A stretch of DNA of 14,097 nucleotides from Cytophagales bacterium (GCA_020063545.1 JAGUUF010000392.1:1-14097); one strand, 5' to 3'. Counted from the stretch's first letter, positions 5,559-13,264 are shown. Notes: generated by a model from the sequence alone, not told the origin. Program-made: numbers and translations.

Positions 5559-7542
5559 TTTTAAGCAACAGATCCTGCAGGGAATTCCTGATGCGTTGCC
5601 CGAACCCAGGGAGTATGACGGTTCGGTAAACCATGCACCAAAACGCAAGGATATACTCACCGCTTCCGAAAAAAAACTGGCTTTAAAAAACGCGCTGCGG
5701 TATTTTCACCCCAGGCATCACGAAATACTTGCACCGGAGTTCTACAAAGAACTGCTTGACTTTGGCCGAATATACATGTACCGTTTCCGGCCCGACTACC
5801 CCATGTATGCCCGACCGCTTTCGGAATACCCTTATAAATCCAAACAGGCAGGCAGCATCATGCTGATGATCCAGAATAACCTGGATCCCGCAGTAGCCCA
5901 ACACCCGCACGAACTGATTATATACGGTGGCAATGGAGCCGTTTTTCAAAACTGGGCCCAATACCTGCTAACCATGAAGTACCTGGCCACCATGACCGAT
6001 GAGCAAACCCTGCATATGTACTCCGGTCACCCTATGGGGTTGTTTCCATCTTCAGCGGATGCCCCCCGTGTGGTGGTTACCAACGGTATGATGATTCCCA
6101 ACTACTCAAAACAGGATGACTGGGAACGCTACAATGCCCTGGGTGTAACCCAATACGGGCAAATGACGGCCGGCTCATACATGTATATCGGTCCTCAAGG
6201 GATAGTACATGGTACAACAATAACAGTACTCAATGCCGGAAGAAAGATTTCGAAAAGAGGGGAGGGGCTTGAAGGCAAACTATTTCTCACCTCCGGACTT
6301 GGCGGCATGAGCGGTGCCCAACCTAAGGCCGGCAACATTGCAGGTTGCATAACTGTTGTTGCCGAAGTGAATGACAAAGCAACCTTTAAACGCCATGAGC
6401 AGGGGTGGGTTGATGAGGTGGTTAGCGATTTGGATGAACTGGCAAGGCGCGTTAACAAGGCAAAGGCTGGTAAAGAAATTGTTTCCATAGCCTACCGCGG
6501 AAACATTGTGGATGTGTGGGAAAAATTTGATGCTGAGAATATTTATGTTGATTTAGGCAGCGACCAGACCTCCCTGCACAACCCTTGGGCCGGGGGATAT
6601 TACCCCGCAGGCCTGTCGTTTCACGAATCGAACGAGCTTATGGCAGTCCGGCCGGAGAAATTTAAAACTCACGTACAGGAATCGCTGCGCAGGCAGGCAG
6701 CAGCAATAAATAAGCATGCAGCCAAAGGCACCTACTTTTTTGATTATGGCAACGCCTTCTTGCTGGAGGCCTCGCGTGCCGGGGCCGATGTAACGGCAGC
6801 AAACGGCATTGATTTCCGGTACCCATCCTATGTACAGGACATTATGGGGCCACTGTGTTTTGATTATGGATTTGGTCCGTTCAGGTGGGTATGCACTTCT
6901 GGTAAGGAAAGCGATTTAGACATTACCGATAAACTTGCCGCACACGTGCTGGAGCAAATCCTGCAACACGCTCCGGAGGAAATTCACCCGCAGCTTCATG
7001 ACAATATCAGTTGGATTAAGCAGGCAAAGAAAAACAACCTGGTTGTTGGCTCAAAGGCCCGCATTCTGTATGCCGATGCGGAGGGCCGGATAAAGATTGC
7101 GGTAGCGTTTAATCGGGCAATCCGCGAGGGCAAGATTGGCCCGGTAGTATTAGGCCGCGATCACCACGATGTTTCGGGAACGGACAGTCCCTACCGGGAG
7201 ACTTCGAATATTTACGATGGCTCGAAGTTTACGGCCGATATGGCAATTCATAATGTAATTGGCGATTCATTCCGTGGGGCAACCTGGGTTTCCATTCACA
7301 ACGGGGGAGGTGTTGGCTGGGGCGAAGTAATTAATGGCGGCTTTGGCATGCTGTTGGATGGAACGGAAGATGCTGACCGGAAACTACGATCGATGCTGTA
7401 CTTTGATGTGAACAACGGCATTGCCCGCAGGGCATGGGCGGGTAACCGACCAGCCCTGGAAACCATTGCCCGGGAAGTTAAATCAAACCCCGTGCTTCAA
7501 CCCACAATTCCATTTCCTGTTAACGACAGTATATTGCCATGA
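5536..7542 (+). CDS. hutU: Urocanate hydratase (urocanase), long form
   Basis: This enzyme adds water to urocanate to give imidazolonepropionate, the second step of histidine degradation, using tightly bound NAD+. Recognisable blocks are YGGNGAVFQNWAQYLLTMKY (130-149), MYSGHPMGLFPS (161-172), VVVTNGMMIPNYS (179-191), YGQMTAGSYMYIGPQGIVHG (207-226), LTSGLGGMSGAQPKAG (251-266), FRYPSYVQDIMGP (427-439), GRDHHDVSGTDSPYRET (540-556) and NGGGVGWG (589-596). At 668 residues it is about 100 longer than the Pseudomonas/E. coli-type enzyme; similar long forms are, from memory, common in Bacteroidota. Its ATG lies inside the end of the patatin-like gene. hutH, hutI and hutF/hutG are absent, so the rest of the pathway must be elsewhere. 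Confidence 0.97.
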   Translation: MPVSTTLDFKQQILQGIPDALPEPREYDGSVNHAPKRKDILTASEKKLALKNALRYFHPRHHEILAPEFYKELLDFGRIYMYRFRPDYPMYARPLSEYPYKSKQAGSIMLMIQNNLDPAVAQHPHELIIYGGNGAVFQNWAQYLLTMKYLATMTDEQTLHMYSGHPMGLFPSSADAPRVVVTNGMMIPNYSKQDDWERYNALGVTQYGQMTAGSYMYIGPQGIVHGTTITVLNAGRKISKRGEGLEGKLFLTSGLGGMSGAQPKAGNIAGCITVVAEVNDKATFKRHEQGWVDEVVSDLDELARRVNKAKAGKEIVSIAYRGNIVDVWEKFDAENIYVDLGSDQTSLHNPWAGGYYPAGLSFHESNELMAVRPEKFKTHVQESLRRQAAAINKHAAKGTYFFDYGNAFLLEASRAGADVTAANGIDFRYPSYVQDIMGPLCFDYGFGPFRWVCTSGKESDLDITDKLAAHVLEQILQHAPEEIHPQLHDNISWIKQAKKNNLVVGSKARILYADAEGRIKIAVAFNRAIREGKIGPVVLGRDHHDVSGTDSPYRETSNIYDGSKFTADMAIHNVIGDSFRGATWVSIHNGGGVGWGEVINGGFGMLLDGTEDADRKLRSMLYFDVNNGIARRAWAGNRPALETIAREVKSNPVLQPTIPFPVNDSILP

Positions 7543-7564
7543 TGGCTTATCTTGTTTATCTTTC
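7534..7564 (+). promoter_or_regulatory. Candidate promoter of the barrel gene array
   Basis: TTG at 7534-7536 and TATCTTTC at 7557-7564 (one base off TAnnTTTG) are 20 bases apart. The -7 box ends 30 bases before the first barrel gene. The TTG overlaps the end of hutU. Confidence 0.5.
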
Positions 7565-7594
7565 ACCAATTAAGTTTAACCTTAAAAAGAAGTT

Positions 7595-8173
7595 ATGAAA
7601 AAGATCAGTTTAATTATTGTTTTAGTTCTGGCCACTGTTGCGGTTGGCAAGGCACAGGTTCAGTTTTCGCTTGGTGTTAAAGGGGGGCTTAACTTCGCCA
7701 AGTTTGATGCGGAAGATGTTGGCGGATCGATAAAGAACAAAACCGGGTTTCATGGCGGTGCCTTTGCGCTGTTTAAGTTTACCAAAATTGGTATACAGCC
7801 CGAACTTATGTTCTCACAACAAGGCTCGAAATTTTCGTTTGACGGCAACAATGTGGAAAGCAATTTTGATTACATCAACATACCGGTGTTGCTGAAAATT
7901 TACCTACTTGCCGGTTTAAATCTGCAGGTTGGCCCGCAGTTCGGCTTTTTGAGCAAGGCCGAAATTGATGGTACTGATGTGAAAAGCAGCTTTAAAAATT
8001 CCGATACGAGTTTAGCGCTGGGTGTGGGCTGGGATTTGCCCCTGAGGTTTACCATTGATGCGCGTTACAACATGGGGCTTTCCAAAATTGATGATGACCC
8101 TTCGTTTGACGCTGTTAAAAACCAGGTTATCCAGGTGTCTTTAGGATACAAGCTCTTTAAATTCGGTAATTAA
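7595..8173 (+). CDS. Porin-family outer-membrane beta-barrel protein (array member 1)
   Basis: A 192-residue protein with a signal peptide (MKKISLIIVLVLATVAVGKA, cleaved before QVQFS) and an eight-strand-type barrel like the Bacteroidota OMP_b-brl_2 family. Family marks are GVKGGLNFAKFD near the mature start, GFHGGAFALFKF, IQPELMFSQQGSKF, YINIPVLLKIYL, LQVGPQFGFL and the closing strand VIQVSLGYKLFKFGN. These barrels sit in the outer membrane; no transport or binding role is known for this one. It is the first of four related genes in a row and has its own likely promoter. No terminator separates it from the next gene, but a second promoter candidate lies between them. Confidence 0.9.
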   Translation: MKKISLIIVLVLATVAVGKAQVQFSLGVKGGLNFAKFDAEDVGGSIKNKTGFHGGAFALFKFTKIGIQPELMFSQQGSKFSFDGNNVESNFDYINIPVLLKIYLLAGLNLQVGPQFGFLSKAEIDGTDVKSSFKNSDTSLALGVGWDLPLRFTIDARYNMGLSKIDDDPSFDAVKNQVIQVSLGYKLFKFGN

Positions 8174-8181
8174 CCTACCAC

Positions 8182-8211
8182 TTGTTAGGTAAGTAGTTTT
8201 TCCCTACTTTG
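8182..8211 (+). promoter_or_regulatory. Candidate promoter of barrel gene 2
   Basis: TTG at 8182-8184 and TACTTTG at 8205-8211 are 20 bases apart. The -7 box lacks one spacer base compared with TAnnTTTG. It ends 27 bases before the ATG of array member 2. Confidence 0.45.
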
Positions 8212-8238
8212 TGCGTTATTAACAAAACCCTAACTATT

Positions 8239-8787
8239 ATGAAAAAACCAGTAATTTTTGTAGTACTTATTGCTCTTACCTCTGTAGCCTTCGCCCAAAT
8301 AAAAGGGGGGTTGAAAGCCGGACTTAACATGGCTACACTAAAAGTTGATGTAGAAGGTTTTGGTTCTGACTCTGAAAATGGTACCAGTTTTCATTTTGGT
8401 GCATATGCTAACTTTGGCCTTAGCGATGCCATTTCTGTTCAGCCAGAACTGCTGTACAATTCGCTTAAAGTGAGTGATTCTGGTGATGATTTTACTATGA
8501 ACTACCTGAGTATTCCGGTTATGTTCCAGTATTCAATTGCTGAGAAATTCAACATTCAGGCAGGCCCACAAATCGGCTTACTAATGAGTACCGACCCAAG
8601 TGATGCCAAAGATGGCATGAAAGGCACAGATTTATCATTAAATGTTGGCGCGGGTGCAAACTTCGGAAAATTGAATGCTACCCTCCGCTACTGTCTTGGA
8701 TTAGCGAATACGGCAGATGTTGATGGAATTGAATTCAAGAATAATGTATTTCAGATTTCCTTGGGCTACCAGTTATTTGGAAATTAA
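8239..8787 (+). CDS. Porin-family outer-membrane beta-barrel protein (array member 2)
   Basis: A 182-residue protein starting at the ATG at 8239, because MKKPVIFVVLIALTSVAFAQ is a complete signal peptide; the TTG ten codons upstream would spoil it. Shared family marks are GGLKAGLNMATLKVD, FHFGAYANFGLSD, VQPELLYNSLKV, YLSIPVMFQYSI, IQAGPQIGLL and the last strand VFQISLGYQLFGN. It is closest in layout to members 1 and 4. The extracellular-loop stretches (SDSGDDF, DPSDAKDGMKG) are acidic, as in its neighbours. A strong terminator follows, so this gene and member 1 can be expressed apart from members 3 and 4. Confidence 0.9.
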   Translation: MKKPVIFVVLIALTSVAFAQIKGGLKAGLNMATLKVDVEGFGSDSENGTSFHFGAYANFGLSDAISVQPELLYNSLKVSDSGDDFTMNYLSIPVMFQYSIAEKFNIQAGPQIGLLMSTDPSDAKDGMKGTDLSLNVGAGANFGKLNATLRYCLGLANTADVDGIEFKNNVFQISLGYQLFGN

Positions 8788-8804
8788 GGTTTAAGCGTTA
8801 ACTG

Positions 8805-8836
8805 AAAAAGGCCGGGAAATAATCCCCGGCTTTTTT
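8805..8836 (+). terminator. Intrinsic terminator after barrel gene 2
   Basis: GCCGGG (8811-8816) pairs with CCCGGC (8825-8830), flanked by an A run before and six T after, so the stem can extend through A-T pairs. The next gene starts 17 bases after the T run. Confidence 0.85.
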
Positions 8837-8853
8837 ATTTTTATACCATACGT

Positions 8854-9552
8854 ATGAAAACATTAGGAGCTATATTTTTTAGCATTTTAGCGGGATCTTG
8901 TTTTTCACAAGCCCTGGTATACCCAAGAATAGGAGCCACCCTATCGAATACAAGCGCAACGGAAACTGATGGAATAGACCAGGTTTCTAAAGTAGGATTT
9001 AGTGTTGGGGCAGGCTTTGAATTCAAACTTAACGATACGTTCTCATTACAGCCCGAGTTGAATTTTACCCAAAAGGGTTTTGGATTTAATGCGGAAGAAT
9101 CAGACCAGACATTTTTCATAAGCATCGAAAACAAAACACGTATTGATTACCTTGAAGTGCCTGTGTTCGCAAAGATTTACCTGGGCCCGACTGCAAAAGT
9201 TTATCTTTTAGCCGGGCCATCTGTTGCTGTGGGAATTGGCGGACAGGCAAAAACCAAGGTTACAACCGATTTATTTGGTACGCCTTTTAATGTTACAGTC
9301 AAGGGTAAAGTAAAATTTGGAGAACCTCCGGTTTCGTACAATCCGGAAGAAGACACGGAGATCTATTTTGATAACCGGGTAGACTTTGGATTACAAGGCG
9401 GTTTAGGGGTCATCGTTTACAGGCAGGCAGCGGTTGAACTTCGCTATAATTACGGCCTTTCGGATTTAATGGACGAGGAGGATTCCAAAAACAGGGTCAT
9501 TCATATCAATATTGTTGTACCATTAAATTCATTTAAGAAGGCCGCTAAGTAG
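8854..9552 (+). CDS. Porin-family outer-membrane beta-barrel protein (array member 3, divergent)
   Basis: A 232-residue barrel protein, the longest of the four. The signal peptide is MKTLGAIFFSILAGSCFS, probably cut before QALVYPR; the AGSC stretch is a weak lipobox alternative. Family marks remain but have drifted: VGFSVGAGFEFKLND, LQPELNFTQKGFGF, YLEVPVFAKIYLG, YLLAGPSVAVG and VELRYNYGLSDL. Extra length comes from a long insert after the GPSVAVG strand (KTKVTTDLFGTPFNVTVKG and following), probably an enlarged surface loop. The start sits just past the terminator of member 2. I see no good -33/-7 pair in between, so it may depend on leaky readthrough or on an unrecognised promoter. Confidence 0.88.
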   Translation: MKTLGAIFFSILAGSCFSQALVYPRIGATLSNTSATETDGIDQVSKVGFSVGAGFEFKLNDTFSLQPELNFTQKGFGFNAEESDQTFFISIENKTRIDYLEVPVFAKIYLGPTAKVYLLAGPSVAVGIGGQAKTKVTTDLFGTPFNVTVKGKVKFGEPPVSYNPEEDTEIYFDNRVDFGLQGGLGVIVYRQAAVELRYNYGLSDLMDEEDSKNRVIHINIVVPLNSFKKAAK

Positions 9553-9589
9553 ATTTTTGCTAACTAAGTACAAACAAAACCCTATACAC

Positions 9590-10189
9590 ATGAAAAAAAT
9601 AGTAGTAACTGTTTTTCTATTGGGTGCAGGCGCAGTAGCTTTTGCCCAAGGCCTTGGTTTCGGTTTAAAGGGCGGTGTTAACATTGCCAATACCGACATC
9701 TCATCCGATCAATTTACCTTGGATACGAAGTCCAAAATCGGATTTCATGGCGGTGTATTTGTGAACCTGATGTTGTCAGATAAATTTGGTTTACAACCTG
9801 AACTTCTTTATTCATTGCAGGGCAGTGAATATGATATCCCAAGCGTTGAAGGAAATTTAACGCTCAGTTATCTTAACGTACCCATTTTGCTAAGGTATAA
9901 TATTAACGATATGCTCAGCATTCATGCCGGGCCGCAATTTGGAGTGCTCATGAGTGCCGAAGAAGAGTTTGACGGAGACACGAGTGATGTTAAAGATGAT
10001 TTTAAAGGAAGCGATATTTCCGGAGCGTTTGGTATTGAGGTTGACCTGCCAATGAAAATCGGGTTTGGAGCACGATACGTCCTCGGATTATCCAACGCGC
10101 TTACTGATGACGGCAGTTTTGGCGATGCAAAGTTGAAAAACAGCACCATCCAGGTGTATGTAAAATTCAGGTTAAAGAGTGCCAACTAA
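9590..10189 (+). CDS. Porin-family outer-membrane beta-barrel protein (array member 4)
   Basis: A 199-residue protein starting at the ATG at 9590 with signal peptide MKKIVVTVFLLGAGAVAFAQ; the TTG at 9557 would add an unneeded leader. Family marks are GLKGGVNIANTD, GFHGGVFVNLMLSD, LQPELLYSLQGSEY, YLNVPILLRYNI, IHAGPQFGVL and the last strand IQVYVKFRLKSAN. It begins 37 bases after member 3 ends, so the two may share a transcript. An inverted repeat ACTAAGC...GCTTAGT (10185-10206) overlaps its stop codon, and a terminator hairpin follows. Confidence 0.9.
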   Translation: MKKIVVTVFLLGAGAVAFAQGLGFGLKGGVNIANTDISSDQFTLDTKSKIGFHGGVFVNLMLSDKFGLQPELLYSLQGSEYDIPSVEGNLTLSYLNVPILLRYNINDMLSIHAGPQFGVLMSAEEEFDGDTSDVKDDFKGSDISGAFGIEVDLPMKIGFGARYVLGLSNALTDDGSFGDAKLKNSTIQVYVKFRLKSAN

Positions 10190-10213
10190 GCCAAGCTTAG
10201 CTTAGTGCCTGGA

Positions 10214-10242
10214 AAGCCGGATGAGATTATTCCGGCTTTTTT
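10214..10242 (+). terminator. Intrinsic terminator closing the barrel array
   Basis: AAGCCGGA (10214-10221) and TCCGGCTT (10231-10238) form an 8-base-pair stem, followed by a T run to 10242 on the plus strand. It lies between convergent genes, and its T run abuts the tyrS stop codon. On the minus strand the stem is present without a good U tract. Confidence 0.85.
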
Positions 10243-11527
10243 ATTTAACATCAATAAGGAAGTAGTTCTTTTTTCCTTTCTGCGCCAGCAAATACCGGTT
10301 GTGCAGCAACCTAAAATCGCTTTTCTGGTTAGGGTCATTGATTTTTGATTTGTTAATGCTCACACCACCTCCCTGGATCATTTTCCGTGCTTCGCCTTTT
10401 GATGGAAAGATAACGCCTTTGGTAATTTCACTCAATAAGTCGGTAACAGAGGGTTGCCGTTCGAACTCACTTCGGGCAATCGTTACCTGGGGTACGCCTT
10501 CAAGCACGGCAAGCAACGTGGTTTCATCCAGCTCTTCCAGGTCGGCCGTAGTGGATTGCCCAAACAGGATGGACGAGGCCCGAATAGCTTTTTGCAGATC
10601 GGCTTTGGAGTGTACCCGAATGGTAATATCTTCAGCCAGCGCCTGTTGAAGCTTGCGTAAGTGCGGTGCTTTGGCATGTTCCGTCACTAAACTTTGTATC
10701 TCGTCCTTTCCCTTTAATGTAAATACCTTAATCATGTTGGCCGCATCCTCATCTGAAAGGTTTAGCCAGTATTGATAGAATGCGTAGGGCGAGGTACGCT
10801 TGGCATCGAGCCAAACGTTTCCCTGCTCGGTTTTACCGAACTTGGTACCATCGGCTTTAGTAATCAAGGTTGTAGTAAGGGCAAAGGCTTCACCATTAGT
10901 TTTCCTCCTTATTAGTTCTGTTCCGGTAACGATGTTACCCCATTGGTCTGAACCGCCCATTTGCAATTTGCAGTTGTTATGGGAGTACAGGTAGTAAAAA
11001 TCATAGCCCTGAACAAGTTGATAGGTAAATTCAGTAAAGGATAGTCCGGTTTCCAGTCTGCTTTTTACCGAATCCTTGGCCATCATGTAGTTAACCGTAA
11101 TGTGTTTGCCCACATCCCGGATGAATTCCAGAAACCTGAAATCCTTAAACCAATCGTAATTGTTCACCATTTCTGCTCCGTACTTCCCGGTTCCAAAATC
11201 AAGGAATCTTTCAAGCTGGCTTTTTACACAGGATTCGTTGTGCCGCAGAACTTCTTCGGTTAGCAGATTTCGCTCAGCTGATTTACCGGAAGGGTCGCCT
11301 ACCATTCCGGTAGCACCGCCCACCAATGCAATGGGTTTGTGCCCGCACTGCTGAAAGTGAACCAGCGTTAAAATCTGCGCGAGGTGGCCGATATGAAGCG
11401 AATCGGCCGTGGGGTCAAATCCAATGTAGCCTGTGGTCGGTTCCTTACCCAGTTGCTCTTCCGTTCCCGGCATCATGTCGTGCAGCATGCCGCGCCACCT
11501 GAGTTCGTCAACAAAATTTCCCTTCAT
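10241..11527 (-). CDS. tyrS: Tyrosyl-tRNA synthetase
   Basis: This cytoplasmic class I synthetase charges tRNA-Tyr with tyrosine. It has 428 residues from the ATG at 11527, the normal family length; an open frame extends 25 codons further upstream, but that would run over the promoter. Motifs are YIGFDPTADSLHIGHL (34-49, containing HIGH), GGATGMVGDPSGKS (70-83), the tyrosine-binding YQLVQGYDF (169-177), GGSDQWGNI (191-199), and KFGKT (229-233) in place of KMSKS, usual in this family. The C-terminus carries an S4 RNA-binding domain (about 365-428, EARKMIQGGGVSIN). It is convergent with the barrel array and lies 67 bases downstream of the carbonic anhydrase gene. Confidence 0.98.
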   Translation of the reverse strand: MKGNFVDELRWRGMLHDMMPGTEEQLGKEPTTGYIGFDPTADSLHIGHLAQILTLVHFQQCGHKPIALVGGATGMVGDPSGKSAERNLLTEEVLRHNESCVKSQLERFLDFGTGKYGAEMVNNYDWFKDFRFLEFIRDVGKHITVNYMMAKDSVKSRLETGLSFTEFTYQLVQGYDFYYLYSHNNCKLQMGGSDQWGNIVTGTELIRRKTNGEAFALTTTLITKADGTKFGKTEQGNVWLDAKRTSPYAFYQYWLNLSDEDAANMIKVFTLKGKDEIQSLVTEHAKAPHLRKLQQALAEDITIRVHSKADLQKAIRASSILFGQSTTADLEELDETTLLAVLEGVPQVTIARSEFERQPSVTDLLSEITKGVIFPSKGEARKMIQGGGVSINKSKINDPNQKSDFRLLHNRYLLAQKGKKNYFLIDVK

Positions 11528-11545
11528 TCTTGCGGGGTTAAGCCG

Positions 11546-11553
11546 CAAAGATA
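11546..11553 (-). promoter_or_regulatory. -7 element of the tyrS promoter
   Basis: On the minus strand this reads TATCTTTG, a perfect TAnnTTTG, ending 18 bases before the tyrS ATG. A TTTAG about 17 bases upstream is the nearest -33 candidate. Its position argues for the shorter tyrS start and for transcription independent of the carbonic anhydrase. Confidence 0.6.
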
Positions 11554-11594
11554 GAAACAGATTGATATTACTAAAGTGAGGCGGCCTTACCGCT

Positions 11595-12239
11595 TCAGGC
11601 AATCACCGGGATGTCAATCCTGTATATTTGAGGGATTTTGCTTGTACTGTCGAAACTTACTTTCAGGTCTTTGATAATTCCGGTTTGAATGCTGTATACC
11701 CACCCGTGTACATAAGGCTGGTTGCGGGATTTCCAGGCATTCTGAATAATGGATGTTTTGGTAAGGTCAAACACCTGCTCAATCACGTTCAGTTCAACGA
11801 AGCGGTCAAAGCGCTGCTCCTCGTCTGCAATGGCTTCCAGTTCATCTTTATAAAGCCGGTAAACATCTTTAATGTTGCGCAGCCAGTTGTCGATAAGGCC
11901 ATATTGCTTGCTACCCATGGCGGCTTTCACACCCCCACAGCCATAATGCCCGCAAACAATTACATGGCGTACTTTTAAAACATTAACGGCATAGTCCAGC
12001 ACGCTTAACATATTCATATCAGTGTGCACGACCATGTTGGCAATGTTACGGTGCACAAAAATTTCTCCGGGTTTGGTGCCCGTAATCTGGTTGGCCGGTA
12101 CACGGCTGTCGGAACAGCCAATCCATAGAACCTGGGGGCTCTGCCCTTTGGCGAGGTCATTGAAATAGTTTGGGTCTTCTTTCAGTTGCTCTTCAACCCA
12201 CTTTCTGTTTCCTTCTAATAGTGCTTTATAAATTTCCAT
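11595..12239 (-). CDS. Beta-class carbonic anhydrase
   Basis: The enzyme interconverts CO2 and bicarbonate in the cytoplasm, supplying bicarbonate to carboxylases such as acetyl-CoA carboxylase. It has 214 residues from the ATG at 12239, close to the bacterial beta-class Can/CynT length. The open frame reaches back to 12317, but the upstream codons do not look like this family. Zinc ligands are Cys42 and Asp44 in CSDSR (42-46) plus His98 and Cys101 in GHYGCGG (97-103); Arg46 completes the Asp-Arg dyad. FVHRNIAN (61-68) is also typical. Its gene stands alone on the minus strand before tyrS. I see no strong promoter box upstream. Confidence 0.96.
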   Translation of the reverse strand: MEIYKALLEGNRKWVEEQLKEDPNYFNDLAKGQSPQVLWIGCSDSRVPANQITGTKPGEIFVHRNIANMVVHTDMNMLSVLDYAVNVLKVRHVIVCGHYGCGGVKAAMGSKQYGLIDNWLRNIKDVYRLYKDELEAIADEEQRFDRFVELNVIEQVFDLTKTSIIQNAWKSRNQPYVHGWVYSIQTGIIKDLKVSFDSTSKIPQIYRIDIPVIA

Positions 12240-12373
12240 AATTAAAGTAGTGTAAAACTTGTTTGAATTTTTTGAGATATCTGCTTCTGTCTGGCAAAAT
12301 AAATTACCAGCAGGCAAACCGACTTGATTCTTCAGACAATCGGGGCCTGTAAAGGCGTTAAAAAGGCGCCAAC

Positions 12374-12721
12374 CTAGCCAGTAATTTCAGGGGGTGGAAG
12401 GACTATAGTAGGGGTAAAATCCAGCAGGTGTATAGAAGAGATAAACCCTGTTAACCGACTGGAAATCAAATGAGAATAGGCGGTTAAACTAAAGTAAATT
12501 TTATATAAGCATTTTGCATCGTCAGCCTGATAAACGGAGCCTTCCGAAGAAGTATCACTCTCTTCACCGCATTCTGTTCTCGACAACAGGTTAACGATAT
12601 TCTTGTACAGAATAGGATCAAGGGCATGAATCTCTGCGTTAAGCATACTCAGATTCAGAAAGACCACCCCGATAATAAGGCAGGCGGCATGCCGGATATA
12701 CCTGTAAAGAGAAACGCGCAT
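12374..12721 (-). CDS. Hypothetical small exported or membrane protein
   Basis: A 115-residue protein from the ATG at 12721; the frame is open further upstream, but a promoter box sits there and overlap with the divergent MazG-like gene would result. Residues about 10-28 (HAACLIIGVVFLNLSMLNA) form one hydrophobic segment, either a signal peptide or a membrane anchor. The rest has a short acidic Ser/Thr stretch (ECGEESDTSSEGS), two cysteines, and a proline-rich end (VLPPPEITG). Other small Bacteroidota exported proteins of unknown role, from memory, also end in a PPP-containing tail, but I recognise no family. Reality as a gene is supported by the hydrophobic segment and the promoter placement, not by homology. 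Confidence 0.5.
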   Translation of the reverse strand: MRVSLYRYIRHAACLIIGVVFLNLSMLNAEIHALDPILYKNIVNLLSRTECGEESDTSSEGSVYQADDAKCLYKIYFSLTAYSHLISSRLTGFISSIHLLDFTPTIVLPPPEITG

Positions 12722-12726
12722 ACTTC

Positions 12727-12734
12727 CAAATGTA
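12727..12734 (-). promoter_or_regulatory. -7 element facing the 115-residue gene
   Basis: The minus strand reads TACATTTG, a perfect TAnnTTTG, just 5 bases before the ATG at 12721. No clear TTG is found at -33. If used, the transcript would start at or next to the start codon. Confidence 0.4.
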
Positions 12735-12740
12735 CCACAA

Positions 12741-12770
12741 TTTGAAGAAAATTGACGGGAAATTACTTTC
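12741..12770 (+). promoter_or_regulatory. Candidate promoter of the MazG-like gene
   Basis: TTTG at 12741-12744 and TACTTTC at 12764-12770 are 19 bases apart. The -7 box ends 20 bases before the ATG at 12791. It is back to back with the minus-strand -7 element at 12727-12734. Confidence 0.4.
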
Positions 12771-12790
12771 TTGACACAAAACGCTGAGCA

Positions 12791-13264
12791 ATGGAACAAC
12801 CTGATGCCCTTAACCTGGTGGCTGAATTCCACCGAACCTTTAAGCACCCCATTTTGCCGAATCCGGCAATTCCGCCTGAAGACAGGTGCAGGTTACGGGT
12901 TGCCCTTTTAGCCGAAGAGGTTAAGGAACTTGAGGTGGCTGTGTTGGAAAAGGACATTGTGGCTGTTGCCGATGCCCTTTGCGACATCCAGTATGTCCTC
13001 TCCGGGGCAATACTTGAGTTTGGTCTGGCCGGAAAATTCAAAGCCTTATTTGAAGAAGTGCAGCGCTCCAATATGAGTAAAGCCTGCGAAAGCGAGGATG
13101 AGGCAAAAGCAACCGTTGAACATTACAGGCAAAAGGATGGTACAGCCTGTTACTACAGGCAGGAAGGTAACAAATGGCTTGTTTATCGCCAGTCGGACAA
13201 TAAAACCATCAAATCTATAAACTATTCCCCGGCCGACCTGGAACGGATTTTAGCCTACACATAA
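12791..13264 (+). CDS. MazG-like nucleotide pyrophosphohydrolase family protein
   Basis: A 157-residue all-helical NTP pyrophosphatase of the MazG/PRA-PH superfamily, which hydrolyses (d)NTPs or related nucleotides to monophosphate and pyrophosphate, often for pool cleaning. The metal-binding signature is visible: EEVKE at 42-46 (LLAEEVKELEVAV), then DALCD at 61-65 (VAVADALCDIQYVLSG), the ExxE...D pattern of the family. The C-terminal part (about 95-157) includes SNMSKACESEDEA and NKTIKSINYSPADLERIL, typical of the small single-domain members rather than duplicated E. coli MazG. Exact substrate is not readable. It is transcribed divergently from the 115-residue gene, and its stop overlaps by 10 bases the stop of the convergent small-protein operon. 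Confidence 0.85.
   Translation: MEQPDALNLVAEFHRTFKHPILPNPAIPPEDRCRLRVALLAEEVKELEVAVLEKDIVAVADALCDIQYVLSGAILEFGLAGKFKALFEEVQRSNMSKACESEDEAKATVEHYRQKDGTACYYRQEGNKWLVYRQSDNKTIKSINYSPADLERILAYT

Noticed and set aside
8167..8190. Hairpin ACCTA...TAGGT between barrel genes 1 and 2 as terminator
   Set aside because: Only five base pairs, no adjacent T run, and it overlaps the promoter candidate of gene 2.
12355..12371. GGCG...CGCC hairpin downstream of the 115-residue gene as terminator
   Set aside because: Four base pairs with the T tract inside the loop rather than after the stem.
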